64,000 nucleotides of DNA from Paracoccus aestuariivivens (GCF_009711225.1 NZ_WMIE01000002.1:336215-400214); one strand, 5' to 3'; counted from the first letter of the stretch, positions 52,534-61,974 are shown. The notes: generated by a model not told the origin, from the letters alone. Translations and numbers: made by a program.

Positions 52534-54096
52534 ATGGAACTGTTCGAAGACCCACCGGCTGGCAGCAACGCCCCAGAATTCACCGTTTCCGAGATTTCGG
52601 GTGCGGTCAAACGCGTGCTCGAAGGCGAGTTTGGCCGCGTCCGCGTGCGCGGCGAGATCGGCCGCGTTTCGCGCCCTTCCTCGGGGCATCTGTATTTCGA
52701 TCTCAAGGACGACCGGTCGATCATTGCGGCCGTCACATGGAAGGGGCAGGCCGCCCGACTTTCGACCCGTCCCGAGGAGGGGATCGAGGTCATCGCCACC
52801 GGTCGTCTGACCACGTTCCCCGGCCAGTCGAAATACCAACTGATCGTCGACGAGATCGAACCCGCCGGTGCTGGCGCGTTGATGATGATGCTGGAGAAAC
52901 GCCGCAAGGCCCTTGCCGCCGAGGGGCTGTTCGATGAAGCGCGTAAACGTCCGTTGCCCTATCTGCCACGGGTGATCGGGGTTGTGACCTCGCCCTCGGG
53001 TGCGGTGATCCGCGATATCTTGCATCGACTGCGCGACCGTTTTCCGACCCGAGTGCTGATCTGGCCGGTTGCGGTTCAGGGCGAGGCCTGTGCGCCGCAA
53101 GTCACCAACGCGATCCAGGGTTTCAACGCGCTTGATCCCGACGGCCCGATCCCGCGTCCCGATCTGATCATTGTCGCGCGCGGGGGCGGCAGTCTTGAAG
53201 ACCTTTGGGGCTTCAACGAGGAATCCGTCGTTCGCGCCGCCGCTGCCAGCAAGATTCCCCTGATCTCGGCGGTGGGGCATGAAACCGATACGACGCTGAT
53301 CGATTTTGCCTCGGCCCGCCGCGCGCCGACCCCGACGGCGGCAGCGGAAATGGCGGTTCCGGTTCGCGCCGATCTGGCTGCGCGATTGGCCGAAAGCTCG
53401 GCGCGGATGATCCGCGCGAACCAGACCCGAGAGCAACGCCAACGCCAGCGGCTGACCGATCTGGCCCGTGCATTGGGCCGGCCTCAGGCGCTGATTGATC
53501 CGGCACGCCAACGCTTCGATCTGTTTGCCGAACGGCTTGAGCCCGCGCTCAAGGGCTTTGTCAGAACCCGCCGCGACAGGCTGAATGCGTTGCCGTTTTC
53601 GCTGTCGGTCCTGCGTAGCGGTTTGGTGAACCGTCGCGACCGCCTGACCGCAATTCAACAGCGTTTACAGCGTGAAGTTATCCGAGACGAGGCGAGACGG
53701 CGCGAGACGTTAACCCAGATCGGAACCCGTCTGACCCGCGCCCGCGCTCGTACGATTAGCGATGCGGGCCGGAATATTGCGCGGCAGAAGCAAGAGCTTT
53801 CAATGCTTTTGCTGCGGTTGCAAGCTGCCGCGGTCCGGCTTTTGCCGCCGCGCCGCGAGCGTCTGGAGCGGCTTGACCGATTGCGCCAGACCTTGGGTTA
53901 TACCGAGACGCTGCGCCGCGGATTTGCTGTCGTGCATGGACCTTCGGGCCTGATCACTTCGGCAAAACAAGCTGCCGAGACTCCTCGTTTCGAAATCGAG
54001 TTTGCCGATGGCCGCACACCCGTGCGCCCGGACAGCGGGCCGACCAAGCCCACGCGTGCTGGCAAGTCGTCGAAGGATCAGAAGTCGCTTTTTTGA
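52534..54096 (+). CDS. xseA: Exodeoxyribonuclease VII large subunit
   Basis: The product is 520 residues. The N-terminal OB-fold domain (about 15-110) has VRVRGEIGRVSRPSSGHLYFDLKDD. The catalytic core has GVVTSPSGAVIRDILHRLRDRFP, IIVARGGGSLEDLWGFNEE and SAVGHETDTTLIDFASARRAPTPTAAAE. A long coiled coil (about 285-450) ends in GFAVVHGPSG. ATG 52534 (MELFEDP) is preferred to the upstream in-frame GTG at 52510. The small subunit gene xseB is not adjacent. Confidence 0.96.
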   Translation: MELFEDPPAGSNAPEFTVSEISGAVKRVLEGEFGRVRVRGEIGRVSRPSSGHLYFDLKDDRSIIAAVTWKGQAARLSTRPEEGIEVIATGRLTTFPGQSKYQLIVDEIEPAGAGALMMMLEKRRKALAAEGLFDEARKRPLPYLPRVIGVVTSPSGAVIRDILHRLRDRFPTRVLIWPVAVQGEACAPQVTNAIQGFNALDPDGPIPRPDLIIVARGGGSLEDLWGFNEESVVRAAAASKIPLISAVGHETDTTLIDFASARRAPTPTAAAEMAVPVRADLAARLAESSARMIRANQTREQRQRQRLTDLARALGRPQALIDPARQRFDLFAERLEPALKGFVRTRRDRLNALPFSLSVLRSGLVNRRDRLTAIQQRLQREVIRDEARRRETLTQIGTRLTRARARTISDAGRNIARQKQELSMLLLRLQAAAVRLLPPRRERLERLDRLRQTLGYTETLRRGFAVVHGPSGLITSAKQAAETPRFEIEFADGRTPVRPDSGPTKPTRAGKSSKDQKSLF

Positions 54097-54141
54097 GATC
54101 CGTTTGTCGAGTGGACCGGGGGCGCAGCGCCTCTGATCCCC

Positions 54142-55356
54142 CTATTCGGCGCGATCCCGCGGGCGCAGCGCCAGCCAAAGCAGTGCGCCACCGGCCAGAA
54201 CCAGAAACGGCAGCATGGCAAGATTGACTGCCGACCATCCCTCGCGCGCCGATCCGCCGATGCAGTTCATCAATCCGCCCGACGAAAGCGAGGCAAGGAA
54301 CACGCCACCAAAAACGGCGGCATCGTTCAATCCCTGAACTCGCTCGCGTTCTTCGGAGCGATAGGCGCGCGTTAGCATCGTGGTCGCTCCGATGAAGCCG
54401 AAATTCCAACCCAAGCCCAGCAGCACCATCGTGCCGTAGAAATGCGCCAGATCCACTCCGGCCAGCGCGGTTCCGCCTGCCAAGGCAAGCAGTAGCAAGC
54501 CCACCATCACGATCGGCGTCGCACCGAAACGTGCGATCAGATGGCCGGTAAAGAAAGACGGCGCGAACATCGCTAGGACGTGGAACGATACGACGCTGGC
54601 CGCCTCGGTCGTTTGAAAGCCGCAACCGATCATCGCGAGCGGTGCGGAGGTCATCACGAGATTCATCAGCGAATAGGCGACCATCGCGCAGATCGTTGCG
54701 ACAGCGATTTGCGGTACTCGGATCAGTTCGGCCAATGGCCGCCCATGCGCTGTACCTGCAGGAATGGCGGTCGGCTTCGGGATATCCAGAAAGGCGAAGA
54801 TCACCGGTCCAAGCAGGTTCAGCCCGATGATCGCCGCGTAGGTCGCAAGGAACGGTATCGCCGTCACCTCGGAGGTCAGCTTGACCAGCATCGGGCCGGT
54901 GAAAGCCGATATAAGACCACCCGCCAGCACCCACGAGATCGCTTTGGCCTGCATGTCGGGCGGGGCGCAATCCGTTGCGGCAAAGCGGAAAAAGCCCTGT
55001 GCCGCCATATAGCTGCCGGTCAGGGTCGCGCTGGCGGTGAATAGCCAGAAATTCCCGCCGATCAACGCCAGAGCCGCCAGTGTCGCACCAAGGGCGGACA
55101 GGCCACATGCCAGCAGGAAACCCGCGCGTCTGCCATGCCGACGCATGAAACCGGCAAGAGGCCTAGCCGACAGCGCCGAACCCAGCACCATCATCGATAG
55201 CGGCAGCGTCGCGATGCAGGGATTCGGGCTTAGCATTTGTCCGGCCAAGCCGCCGACGTTAAAGATCATCGACAGCTGGGCCCCAAGCACCGCCTGCGCG
55301 AAGATTAGGACAACGATATTCCTGCGGGTCCGTCGTCTCGCGCCGGCGCTGTCCAT
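54142..55356 (-). CDS. MFS transporter at the end of the RuBisCO-like operon
   Basis: The product is 404 residues with about twelve membrane helices. The loop between helices 2 and 3 reads ARPLAGFMRRHGRRAGFLLACG, a variant of the MFS A-motif, and the second half repeats it weakly (GHLIARFGATPIVMVG). It starts two bases after the eda-like stop, so it is the last gene of the operon. Export of an intermediate or import of a related substrate are both possible. Substrate is unknown. Confidence 0.85.
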   Translation of the reverse strand: MDSAGARRRTRRNIVVLIFAQAVLGAQLSMIFNVGGLAGQMLSPNPCIATLPLSMMVLGSALSARPLAGFMRRHGRRAGFLLACGLSALGATLAALALIGGNFWLFTASATLTGSYMAAQGFFRFAATDCAPPDMQAKAISWVLAGGLISAFTGPMLVKLTSEVTAIPFLATYAAIIGLNLLGPVIFAFLDIPKPTAIPAGTAHGRPLAELIRVPQIAVATICAMVAYSLMNLVMTSAPLAMIGCGFQTTEAASVVSFHVLAMFAPSFFTGHLIARFGATPIVMVGLLLLALAGGTALAGVDLAHFYGTMVLLGLGWNFGFIGATTMLTRAYRSEERERVQGLNDAAVFGGVFLASLSSGGLMNCIGGSAREGWSAVNLAMLPFLVLAGGALLWLALRPRDRAE

Positions 55357-55358
55357 GT

Positions 55359-55997
55359 TCAGCGCAGGCCGTAGGCCTCGCTGGCGCGGTTCGTGATCGC
55401 TTGCCAGTTTCCTGCCGCGACATCTGCATCCGGCGAAATCCAGCTGCCGCCGACGCAGATCACGTTCGACAGCGACAGGTATTCCGGCGCGCTGGCCAAG
55501 GTGATGCCTCCGGTCGGGCAGAAGCTGACTTGCGGCAGCGGAGCGCCAATTGCCTTGAGCGACTTCACGCCGCCAGCTGCTTCGGCGGGGAAGAATTTCA
55601 GCATCGAATAGCCGAACTCCATCGCGCGCATCACTTCCGAGGCAGTGACCGCGCCGGGCAGAAGCGGCAGTTCCAGTTCCTCGCAGGCGCGGACCAGTGT
55701 CTCGGTCAGGCCCGGCGCGACGGCGAAGCTTGCGCCCGCATCCTTGGCACGCTTGGCGTCCTCGGGGGTCAGGACGGTTCCGGCACCGACATGCCCGCCG
55801 GAGACCTTGGACATTTCGCGGATCACGTCCAGTGCGGCGGGGGTGCGCAACGTGACCTCAAGGACCGGAAGTCCGCCTGCGACGAGTGCGGTCGCCAGAC
55901 CTTCGGCCTTGGTGGCATCCTTGACCACGAGAACAGGGATCACAGGGGCGAGCTGGCAGAGGGCACGGCTTTTCTGGGATTGGATCTCGGGGGTCAT
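55359..55997 (-). CDS. eda: KDPG/KHG aldolase family protein
   Basis: The product is 212 residues, class I aldolase of the Eda family. Key residues are in PVIPVLVVKDA, GLPVLEVTLRTPAALDVI (Glu of the active site), GAGTVLTPEDAKRAKDAGASFAVAPG, and the Schiff-base Lys in YSMLKFFPAEAAGG. GAGGAAA precedes ATG 55997. Eda cleaves 2-keto-3-deoxy-6-phosphogluconate or 4-hydroxy-2-oxoglutarate. It is in line with the RuBisCO-like operon, so a cluster-specific substrate is possible, though it may simply serve Entner-Doudoroff metabolism. edd is not here. Confidence 0.92.
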   Translation of the reverse strand: MTPEIQSQKSRALCQLAPVIPVLVVKDATKAEGLATALVAGGLPVLEVTLRTPAALDVIREMSKVSGGHVGAGTVLTPEDAKRAKDAGASFAVAPGLTETLVRACEELELPLLPGAVTASEVMRAMEFGYSMLKFFPAEAAGGVKSLKAIGAPLPQVSFCPTGGITLASAPEYLSLSNVICVGGSWISPDADVAAGNWQAITNRASEAYGLR

Positions 55998-56059
55998 AAT
56001 AGTTTCCTCGGGGCAGCGGGTCAAAATCGCCGGCAGACTGCTCTTTTCCCGCCCGAGGT

Positions 56060-57271
56060 TCAAGACTGGCCCTTCAACCGCGCGATTGCCTGCTCGAAGA
56101 AATCCGCCCCACCCATCTGGCCGCCCTTAAGGGCCACCGGCAGCGTCAGCCCGTTCACCCGCGCCGTCAGGATCGGCACTCCGGCGCAAAGATCGCAGGC
56201 ATAATCCAGATTTTCGGGTCTGAGTGCTGTAATCACGGCGCTGGAGGTATCGCCGCCCGCCACGGTCAATCCCGCGACCGCGAGATCGCGTAAGGCTTCC
56301 AGAACGAAATCGGCGCTGGCCGAGGCGAGAGTTGCAGGACTGGTCGCCGTGGCCTCGGCTGTCAGGTAGACAAGGCAATCCTGTCCGCGCGACAGTCGTT
56401 CACGGACCCAAGCCAGTGCATTTGCCCGTGCGGGGCTGTTTGCCGCAAGATCGCCGGGGGCGATTGGCAGGCGCGAAATCCCCTTGGCCGAGGCGATCTG
56501 CGCCGTCGTCGCGGACGAACGACTACCGGCAAAGGCAAAAACCGGCCCGGTTCGTTCCAGATTCCGCATTGTTGATACTGGTCGTTCGGATTGGTTGGCG
56601 ATCCATGCCTCGGCAACCGATGAGGCGCCCAGGACGATCACCGGTTCATGTTCGGCCAGCAGCGAGCGACCTGCTGCTTCGACATCGCGCTGATCGAGCG
56701 CATCGTAGAAACGCGGAAAAGGTGCGGTCTCGACGGCTCCACGATCAATGCGCACCAATCCGGTCAGGCCGAGCTGGCCCAGATGCCGTATCAGGTCGGC
56801 TTCGTGCATCGGCGTGACCGGATGGCAGGACATGACGGGATGGCGGTCGATGCGGTGGACCGCTCGGTCGGGTCCGCGTGCGAAAAGCGTCCCGAAAACT
56901 GCATAGCGCCCCAGCGACGGTTGCCCCCCGATCACGGCAATGCGTTGGATGCCTGTCGCTGCAGCCAAGCCATGCGCGAGCAATGCCATGTTTCCGGTTT
57001 CGTGACTGCTGTCGAAGGTCGAGCAGACCTTTATGTGCAGAAAGCGCGGGGCCAGCTTGGCCAGTGCTGCCCCGATCCGCGCTGCAAGGTCCGTTATGTC
57101 GCCTCGCGTCAGTGAACGGGCGTGGGTCGCGATGCCGAAGGCATCCAGCCCTTCGATCTGGGTGGGGTCGGGCACGACAGGAAACAGCCGCGCGCGGAAA
57201 CCCGCGCGGGCCAGTGTCGCCAATGTGTCCGATGCACCGGTGAAGTCGTCGGCGACAAAGACATAGGTCAT
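56060..57271 (-). CDS. Four-carbon acid sugar kinase family (DUF1537)
   Basis: The product is 403 residues. The N-terminal half begins VADDFTGASDTLATLARAG, the family signature; KVCSTFDSS lies near 80 and the C-terminal nucleotide half has TVAGGDTSSAVITAL and LKGGQMGGADFF. Characterised DUF1537 kinases phosphorylate four-carbon or branched sugar acids (OtnK, DtnK, OiaK, LtnK). It is 11 bases downstream of the RuBisCO-like gene, the arrangement of OiaK with OiaX or OiaT. The exact substrate is not determined. Confidence 0.9.
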   Translation of the reverse strand: MTYVFVADDFTGASDTLATLARAGFRARLFPVVPDPTQIEGLDAFGIATHARSLTRGDITDLAARIGAALAKLAPRFLHIKVCSTFDSSHETGNMALLAHGLAAATGIQRIAVIGGQPSLGRYAVFGTLFARGPDRAVHRIDRHPVMSCHPVTPMHEADLIRHLGQLGLTGLVRIDRGAVETAPFPRFYDALDQRDVEAAGRSLLAEHEPVIVLGASSVAEAWIANQSERPVSTMRNLERTGPVFAFAGSRSSATTAQIASAKGISRLPIAPGDLAANSPARANALAWVRERLSRGQDCLVYLTAEATATSPATLASASADFVLEALRDLAVAGLTVAGGDTSSAVITALRPENLDYACDLCAGVPILTARVNGLTLPVALKGGQMGGADFFEQAIARLKGQS

Positions 57272-57282
57272 GGCCTAGGCCC

Positions 57283-58548
57283 TCAGCCTTGCGCGCCGAA
57301 ACGGGCAAGGGCGGCGGCAAGCTCGGGTTCGCTACGGGCGTGTTCGGCAAGCGGAACGCCAAGGCGTGTCGCCTCATGGGCCTGACGCAGGCTGGCAAGT
57401 CCGGCGGCGGGGCCCTGCGGATGGGCCATGATGCCGCCGCCGCACAGGAACATCAGATCGTCCGAGCCGATCTGAGCCAGCGTGTGCGGCAAGGTTCCCG
57501 CCCATTGGCCCGAGGAAAAGATCGGCATCACCCGATCATCTTGGTCCGCCATCGGCTCGAGACAATGTCGCGCTGCTGCGGTCACGTCCTCGTCCAGATC
57601 AGAAAACTTTCCTCCCATGCCATGCACATGCATGTGGTCAATCCCTGCCAGCCGGTAAAGCGCCTGATATGCCCGCACACCCATACCCAAAAGCGGATGG
57701 CGTCCCATGCCTCCATAGCCATTGCGATGGCCGTGGATGGCAAGTCCCGTATGGCGACGCAGGGTCTGAACGGCGGAAAGTCCACACCAGTTCAGCGAAA
57801 CCATGGCGCAGCTACCGCCTTCGGCTTCGATCAGATCGGCGTGGCGGCGCATGTTGTCGGTTTCGTCGGTGATGTTGAAGGCCACCATGACCAGCCGTCC
57901 GGTACGGTCACGATGACGGCGCACGCGATCCATGACGGCACGGATACGGGCATCGACCGGAGCATGGAGGTGAGTGCCCGCGATCTCGTCATCCTTGATG
58001 AAATCGGCGCCTGCCTCGCAAAGGCGGTCGACCAGTCCTGCGATTTCGTCGGGCGACAGGCCGATATTCGGTTTGATGATCGTCCCGAAAATCGGCCGCC
58101 CCTGGACACCGACCGAGGCGCGCGTTCCCGCAATGCCTTGCGCAGGCATTTCGTAACGGACGCGATACTCGGGGCGCAGCGCGACATCGACAAGCTTCAG
58201 ACCGGTAACCTCGCCCAGATCGTAAAGGTTGCCCGCGACCACCGAGGCCAGTGTCGGAAGGTTCACCCCGACATTATCCTCGGGGTAGTCGATCACGACG
58301 CGGTAGACGCCGCGCGGGCCGGTCAGGCCCTTCCGCTCGGCCCATGCGCTGCGCAGGCTGGGAGTCTGGGATTGACCCAGTTCGGCGGTTTCAATGACCA
58401 CCGCCCCGAAGCGTTGGCGCAGTTCGTCGGTCTCGCCTTCGACCCTGACGAAGGTTCCGGCGCTTTGCTCGCCAGCCATCATCGCCGCAACTTCGGCAAT
58501 CGGGCAGGGCGTCTCGACATGATAGGTTGCGCGGATCATCGCGGTCAC
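57283..58548 (-). CDS. RuBisCO-like protein, probable sugar-acid phosphate decarboxylase
   Basis: The product is 421 residues of the RuBisCO large-chain superfamily. Active-site positions are kept: Lys159 (GTIIKPNIGLS, equivalent to RuBisCO Lys175), the carbamylated Lys185 with Asp187 and Glu188 (FIKDDE), His274-Arg275 (IHGHRNG), His307 and Lys314 (HVHGMGGKF). The second Lys of KPK is Asn161. No small subunit or phosphoribulokinase is near, so CO2 fixation is unlikely. Next to a DUF1537 kinase it resembles OiaX/OiaT of apionate breakdown. GTG 58548 overlaps the VOC stop; ATG 58539 is an alternative. Confidence 0.92.
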   Translation of the reverse strand: MTAMIRATYHVETPCPIAEVAAMMAGEQSAGTFVRVEGETDELRQRFGAVVIETAELGQSQTPSLRSAWAERKGLTGPRGVYRVVIDYPEDNVGVNLPTLASVVAGNLYDLGEVTGLKLVDVALRPEYRVRYEMPAQGIAGTRASVGVQGRPIFGTIIKPNIGLSPDEIAGLVDRLCEAGADFIKDDEIAGTHLHAPVDARIRAVMDRVRRHRDRTGRLVMVAFNITDETDNMRRHADLIEAEGGSCAMVSLNWCGLSAVQTLRRHTGLAIHGHRNGYGGMGRHPLLGMGVRAYQALYRLAGIDHMHVHGMGGKFSDLDEDVTAAARHCLEPMADQDDRVMPIFSSGQWAGTLPHTLAQIGSDDLMFLCGGGIMAHPQGPAAGLASLRQAHEATRLGVPLAEHARSEPELAAALARFGAQG

Positions 58549-59084
58549 AGCGTCGCAAGGTCAGGGAAGGGGCGGACGGGCTCGGCTCCGTCCCAGTCTT
58601 CCGAGGCGCTGCGGATCAGGTCGAACAGCTTGCCCTTGGGGCCCTTGACCTCCGAGAGTTCAATGACCGTCCCGGGATGGGTCTCGCGGTCGAAATAGGC
58701 GAAACGGCCATCGACGCCGACCCGACCCGACATGCGGACCCGGAAGCCTTCATCCTGCATCCGTGCAAGGTCGCGGTCGTAATTCTGCGTCCAGTAGGCG
58801 GTGTGCTGTAGCCCCCAGTTCCCCGCTTCACGGAAATCCTTGTACATCGAGGGCACGTCATTGCGGCACTGGATCAGTTCGACCTGAATGTAGCCTGCAT
58901 TGGCCAATGCGACCGAGTTTTGCGGCTGGTGGCTGACACCGTCATACAGGTAGTCTTCGATCGGAACGGCCGGGTTGTAGTAGAACGGGCCGACACCCAT
59001 CACGCGGGACCAGTGATCCATCGCCTCTTCGATGTCAGGGACGACGAAACCAAGCTGGCGGATCGGGCCAAGAAAGCGGCTCAT
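58545..59084 (-). CDS. VOC superfamily (glyoxalase-fold) protein
   Basis: The product is 179 residues with two beta-alpha-beta modules. Likely metal positions are Gln9 (IRQLGFVVPDIEEAM, where His is usual), Glu in YIQVELIQ, His in LQHTAYW and Glu in GTVIELSEV. A Gln/Glu/His/Glu set is unusual, but epimerases of this fold tolerate variation. Expected chemistry is isomerisation or epimerisation next to a carbonyl. It is coupled by a 4-bp overlap to the RuBisCO-like gene and follows dctM by three bases. Confidence 0.85.
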   Translation of the reverse strand: MSRFLGPIRQLGFVVPDIEEAMDHWSRVMGVGPFYYNPAVPIEDYLYDGVSHQPQNSVALANAGYIQVELIQCRNDVPSMYKDFREAGNWGLQHTAYWTQNYDRDLARMQDEGFRVRMSGRVGVDGRFAYFDRETHPGTVIELSEVKGPKGKLFDLIRSASEDWDGAEPVRPFPDLATL

Positions 59085-59087
59085 GGG

Positions 59088-60365
59088 TTACTCCATCAGG
59101 AAGTTGGGCAGCCAGGCGGTCAGGCCGGGGAAAAGCGTGACCATGGCAAGGGCTGCGAATAGCGGAAGAAAGAAGGGGGCGACCCCGCGCACGACCTCGC
59201 TAAAGGGCATCTTCGCGGCGATCGACATCATGTACAGGCTCATGCCGACGGGTGGGGTCAGCAACCCGATCATCAGGTTCAGGACCATGACGATGCCGAT
59301 CTGCTCGGCCGGTGCGCCCGCCTGTATCAGTGCTGGCGTGACGATGGGCGCTATGATCAGGATCGCGGCGATCCCTTCCAGCACCATTCCCGCGATCAGC
59401 AGGACCACGTTCAGGATCAGAAGCAGGACAAGCGGATTGTCCGATACGCCCAGCAGCCACGCGCTGGCGCGGGCCGGCACCTGATCCATCGTCAGAACCC
59501 ATGCGAATACCGAGGCTGCCGCGACGACGAACAGGATATTACCCGTCGACAGCACCGTTTCGCGGGCCGCTTCGACCAACGTGGACAGCCGTAATTTGCG
59601 ATAGATGAACAGCCCGATAAAGATGGCATAGGCGACGGTCAGCCCCGCAGCCTCGGTCGGGCCGAACACACCCGACAACAGCCCGCCGATCAGCAGAACC
59701 GGCGTCAGGAGTGCAGGGAACGAGATCACCGCAAGCCGCAGGAAGGCCGGAAGCGTGGGGCGAACATCGTCGCGGGGCAGGCCCTGACGCTTGGCGATCA
59801 GGGCGATGTAGCCCATCAGCATCGCGGCAATCAGGATCGCCGGGACGATCCCCGCCAGCAGCAGCTTGACGGCCGAGACCTCTGCCGCGGTCGCAAAAAT
59901 GATCAGCGGGATCGAAGGCGGAAAGATCGGGCCAATCGTCGCCGAAGCGATGGTGATTCCGGCGGCGAAGCGGCGGGTATAGCCCTGCGCAACCATCTCG
60001 CGCACCTGCATGCCGCCAAGGGCTCCGATATCTGCGAGCGCAGCCCCCGACATACCCGAGAAAATCAGCGAGAGCAGCACATTCACATGCGCCATTCCAC
60101 CGCGCACGCGGCCGACGATCATGCGGACCAGATCGAACATGTAGCTCGTCACGCCGGTCGCCGTCAGCAGGCTTGCCGCCATGATGAACATGGGCACGGC
60201 CAGCAACGGTCCGCTGTCGATCGAGTTTACGGCCCGTTGCAGCATTACGCCGGCAGGCAGTTGATAGATCAGGATGGTCAGACCGGCGGAAAGGCCAAGG
60301 CTGACCGCAATCGGCGCGCCAATCACCAGAAGAACGGCGAAGGCCAGAAGCAGGGTCAGCGTCAT
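59088..60365 (-). CDS. TRAP transporter large permease (DctM)
   Basis: The product is 425 residues with about eleven to twelve helices. Typical DctM blocks are SLIFSGMSGAALADIGALGGMQ, IGPIFPPSIPLIIFA and LLTPPVGMSLYMMS. It carries the sodium-driven transport of the substrate delivered by DctP. Its start overlaps the dctQ stop by four bases; ATG 60365 is chosen because the open frame upstream is antisense-like to hydrophobic dctQ sequence. Confidence 0.93.
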   Translation of the reverse strand: MTLTLLLAFAVLLVIGAPIAVSLGLSAGLTILIYQLPAGVMLQRAVNSIDSGPLLAVPMFIMAASLLTATGVTSYMFDLVRMIVGRVRGGMAHVNVLLSLIFSGMSGAALADIGALGGMQVREMVAQGYTRRFAAGITIASATIGPIFPPSIPLIIFATAAEVSAVKLLLAGIVPAILIAAMLMGYIALIAKRQGLPRDDVRPTLPAFLRLAVISFPALLTPVLLIGGLLSGVFGPTEAAGLTVAYAIFIGLFIYRKLRLSTLVEAARETVLSTGNILFVVAAASVFAWVLTMDQVPARASAWLLGVSDNPLVLLLILNVVLLIAGMVLEGIAAILIIAPIVTPALIQAGAPAEQIGIVMVLNLMIGLLTPPVGMSLYMMSIAAKMPFSEVVRGVAPFFLPLFAALAMVTLFPGLTAWLPNFLME

Positions 60366-60871
60366 TCGTTGGTTCCTTTGTCGCGCATCAACTCGCGGAT
60401 GCGCCAAAGCGTGATGACGATCAGCAGCGCAAAAGCGAACATCACGGGGGCGAAAAGCCAGATATTCTGCAGCCCCAATGCCGGAGTTTTGAACTTCCAC
60501 GCCCGCTGCAGATACAGCCAGCCTCCCCAGATCGACAGCGCCGCAAACGCGAGTGTTGCGACCTCTGCCAGCAGTTGGCAAAGCTTGCGGGGCAGGCGAG
60601 GCATCGCGCTGGTAAAGACATCGACCGCAACATGCTGGCCGCGAAGCGCCAAGACCGGAGCGGTCAGATAGACGGCAAGAACGCCGGCCAGACGGCTGAT
60701 TTCCTCGGCGCGGGGCAGGCCGATCTGCCAGATGTTTCGCGCGGCTACCTGCGCCACCAGCAGAGCCACGATCAGCAGCATCAGTCCGGTGGTCACGGTC
60801 AGCAGCGCGCGTGACAGGACATCCAGCACCCGGGGAACGGGTGCCGGCAGGTTCGTATGCGGATCGGACAT
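60362..60871 (-). CDS. TRAP transporter small permease (DctQ)
   Basis: The product is 169 residues with four membrane helices. WQIGLPRAEEISRLAGVLAVYL and LRGQHVAVDVF are characteristic of DctQ subunits. It starts one base after the dctP stop (TGACATG) and overlaps dctM. Confidence 0.92.
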   Translation of the reverse strand: MSDPHTNLPAPVPRVLDVLSRALLTVTTGLMLLIVALLVAQVAARNIWQIGLPRAEEISRLAGVLAVYLTAPVLALRGQHVAVDVFTSAMPRLPRKLCQLLAEVATLAFAALSIWGGWLYLQRAWKFKTPALGLQNIWLFAPVMFAFALLIVITLWRIRELMRDKGTNE

Positions 60872-60872
60872 G

Positions 60873-61886
60873 TCAGGCGACCGCGGAGATCTTGCCGTAA
60901 AGATCGCCATACTGGCTGTCGAATTCCTTCGAGATCCGCGCCTTGACGCTGTCGCGGAAACCGGCAGCGTCAAGCCCTTCGGTCTCGCCGATGACCGTCA
61001 TACCTTTTTCGCGCAAGGTGGCGAGGTCCTTTTCCTCCGAGGCCAGCATCTCGGCCGAAGCACGGGCACGGGTCTCCTCGGCGGCGGCTGCGACGGCCGT
61101 TTTATGGGCGTCGGACAGACCGTTCCAGACATCGTCGTTCATCATCACTACCTGCGCCGCCGAGATATGACCCGTCAGCATCAGGTGGCTTTGAACATCG
61201 GCGAGGTTTGCGGTCACAAGGACGTTCAACGGGTTTTCCTGTCCGGCGACCACGCCGGTTGCCAGTGCGGTCGGAACCTCGGACCAGTCCACTGGCACAG
61301 GCACGGCACCCAGGCCTTCGACGGTGGCCATGTAGATCGGGAAGGGGATCGAGCGGATCTTGACGCCCGACAGATCGGCGGGCTTCTTGACCTCCTGATT
61401 GGCGGTCAACTGGCGCGTCCCGAAATAGAAGGCGTAAAGCGCGCGCGTTCCCGAGGCTCCGATCAGCCCCTCGTTCAACTCCTGCATCACGGGACTGTCG
61501 GTTGCCATGACCTTCATCAGGTGATCGACATCGCGGTACAGATAGGGCGTGTCGAAGGCCGCGAATGGGGCGTAAAGCGACCCGATTGCGCCCGCGGTGT
61601 TATGCGAGAAGGCAATGGTTCCGGTCGAGACGGCCTCGGCCAGTTCCTGCAACTTGCCAAGTTGTGAGTTCGGGAAAATCTGGATCACCAGTTCTCCGCC
61701 GGTTTTTTCGGTAACCGCATCGGCGAACCATTGCGCCTGCGCGCCGGCAATCGAATTCGGCGTGTGCATGTGGCCATAGCGCAATGTGGTGGCTGCGCGG
61801 GCCCCTTTGGCGATGAAAGCGGTGGCAAGGGCGGCACCGCTGGCCACCATCAGGCCGCGCCGGGTCAGGCGGGTCGAAGTCGTCAT
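60873..61886 (-). CDS. TRAP transporter substrate-binding protein (DctP)
   Basis: The product is 337 residues. The N-terminus TRRGLMVASGAALATAFIAKGARA looks like a twin-arginine signal. The DctP core shows HTPNSIAGAQAQWFADAVTEKTGGEL, FPNSQLGKLQELAEAV and KIRSIPFPIYMATVEGLGAVPVPVDWSEVPTALATGVVAGQENPL, whose Arg binds a carboxylate in characterised homologues. A sugar acid or other carboxylate is therefore the expected ligand. GGAGG precedes ATG 61886. It is the first gene of the operon and faces the LacI-type gene. Confidence 0.92.
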   Translation of the reverse strand: MTTSTRLTRRGLMVASGAALATAFIAKGARAATTLRYGHMHTPNSIAGAQAQWFADAVTEKTGGELVIQIFPNSQLGKLQELAEAVSTGTIAFSHNTAGAIGSLYAPFAAFDTPYLYRDVDHLMKVMATDSPVMQELNEGLIGASGTRALYAFYFGTRQLTANQEVKKPADLSGVKIRSIPFPIYMATVEGLGAVPVPVDWSEVPTALATGVVAGQENPLNVLVTANLADVQSHLMLTGHISAAQVVMMNDDVWNGLSDAHKTAVAAAAEETRARASAEMLASEEKDLATLREKGMTVIGETEGLDAAGFRDSVKARISKEFDSQYGDLYGKISAVA

Positions 61887-61903
61887 CTATTCCTCCCATA
61901 CAG

Positions 61904-61911
61904 TGCGTTGC
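61904..61911. promoter_or_regulatory. Operator candidate 1 for the LacI-type regulator
   Basis: TGCGTTGC, inside the palindrome GTGCGTTGCAC (61903-61913), lies 17 bp before the dctP start codon. The same 8-mer is found inverted at 61967. Confidence 0.5.
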
Positions 61912-61966
61912 ACGGGACTCCCCTTCCCATGCTTGACCAAAGGCTTACGGAAGGGGCAAAAAACTG

Positions 61967-61974
61967 GCAACGCA
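61967..61974. promoter_or_regulatory. Operator candidate 2 for the LacI-type regulator
   Basis: GCAACGCA is the reverse complement of TGCGTTGC and lies 63 bp from it. It overlaps TTGCCA, a likely -35 of dctP on the minus strand (plus 61965-61970). Confidence 0.5.

Noticed and set aside
57283..58548. True RuBisCO for carbon fixation
   Set aside because: No small subunit, phosphoribulokinase or cbb genes; the KPK motif is KPN; the kinase and TRAP context is catabolic.
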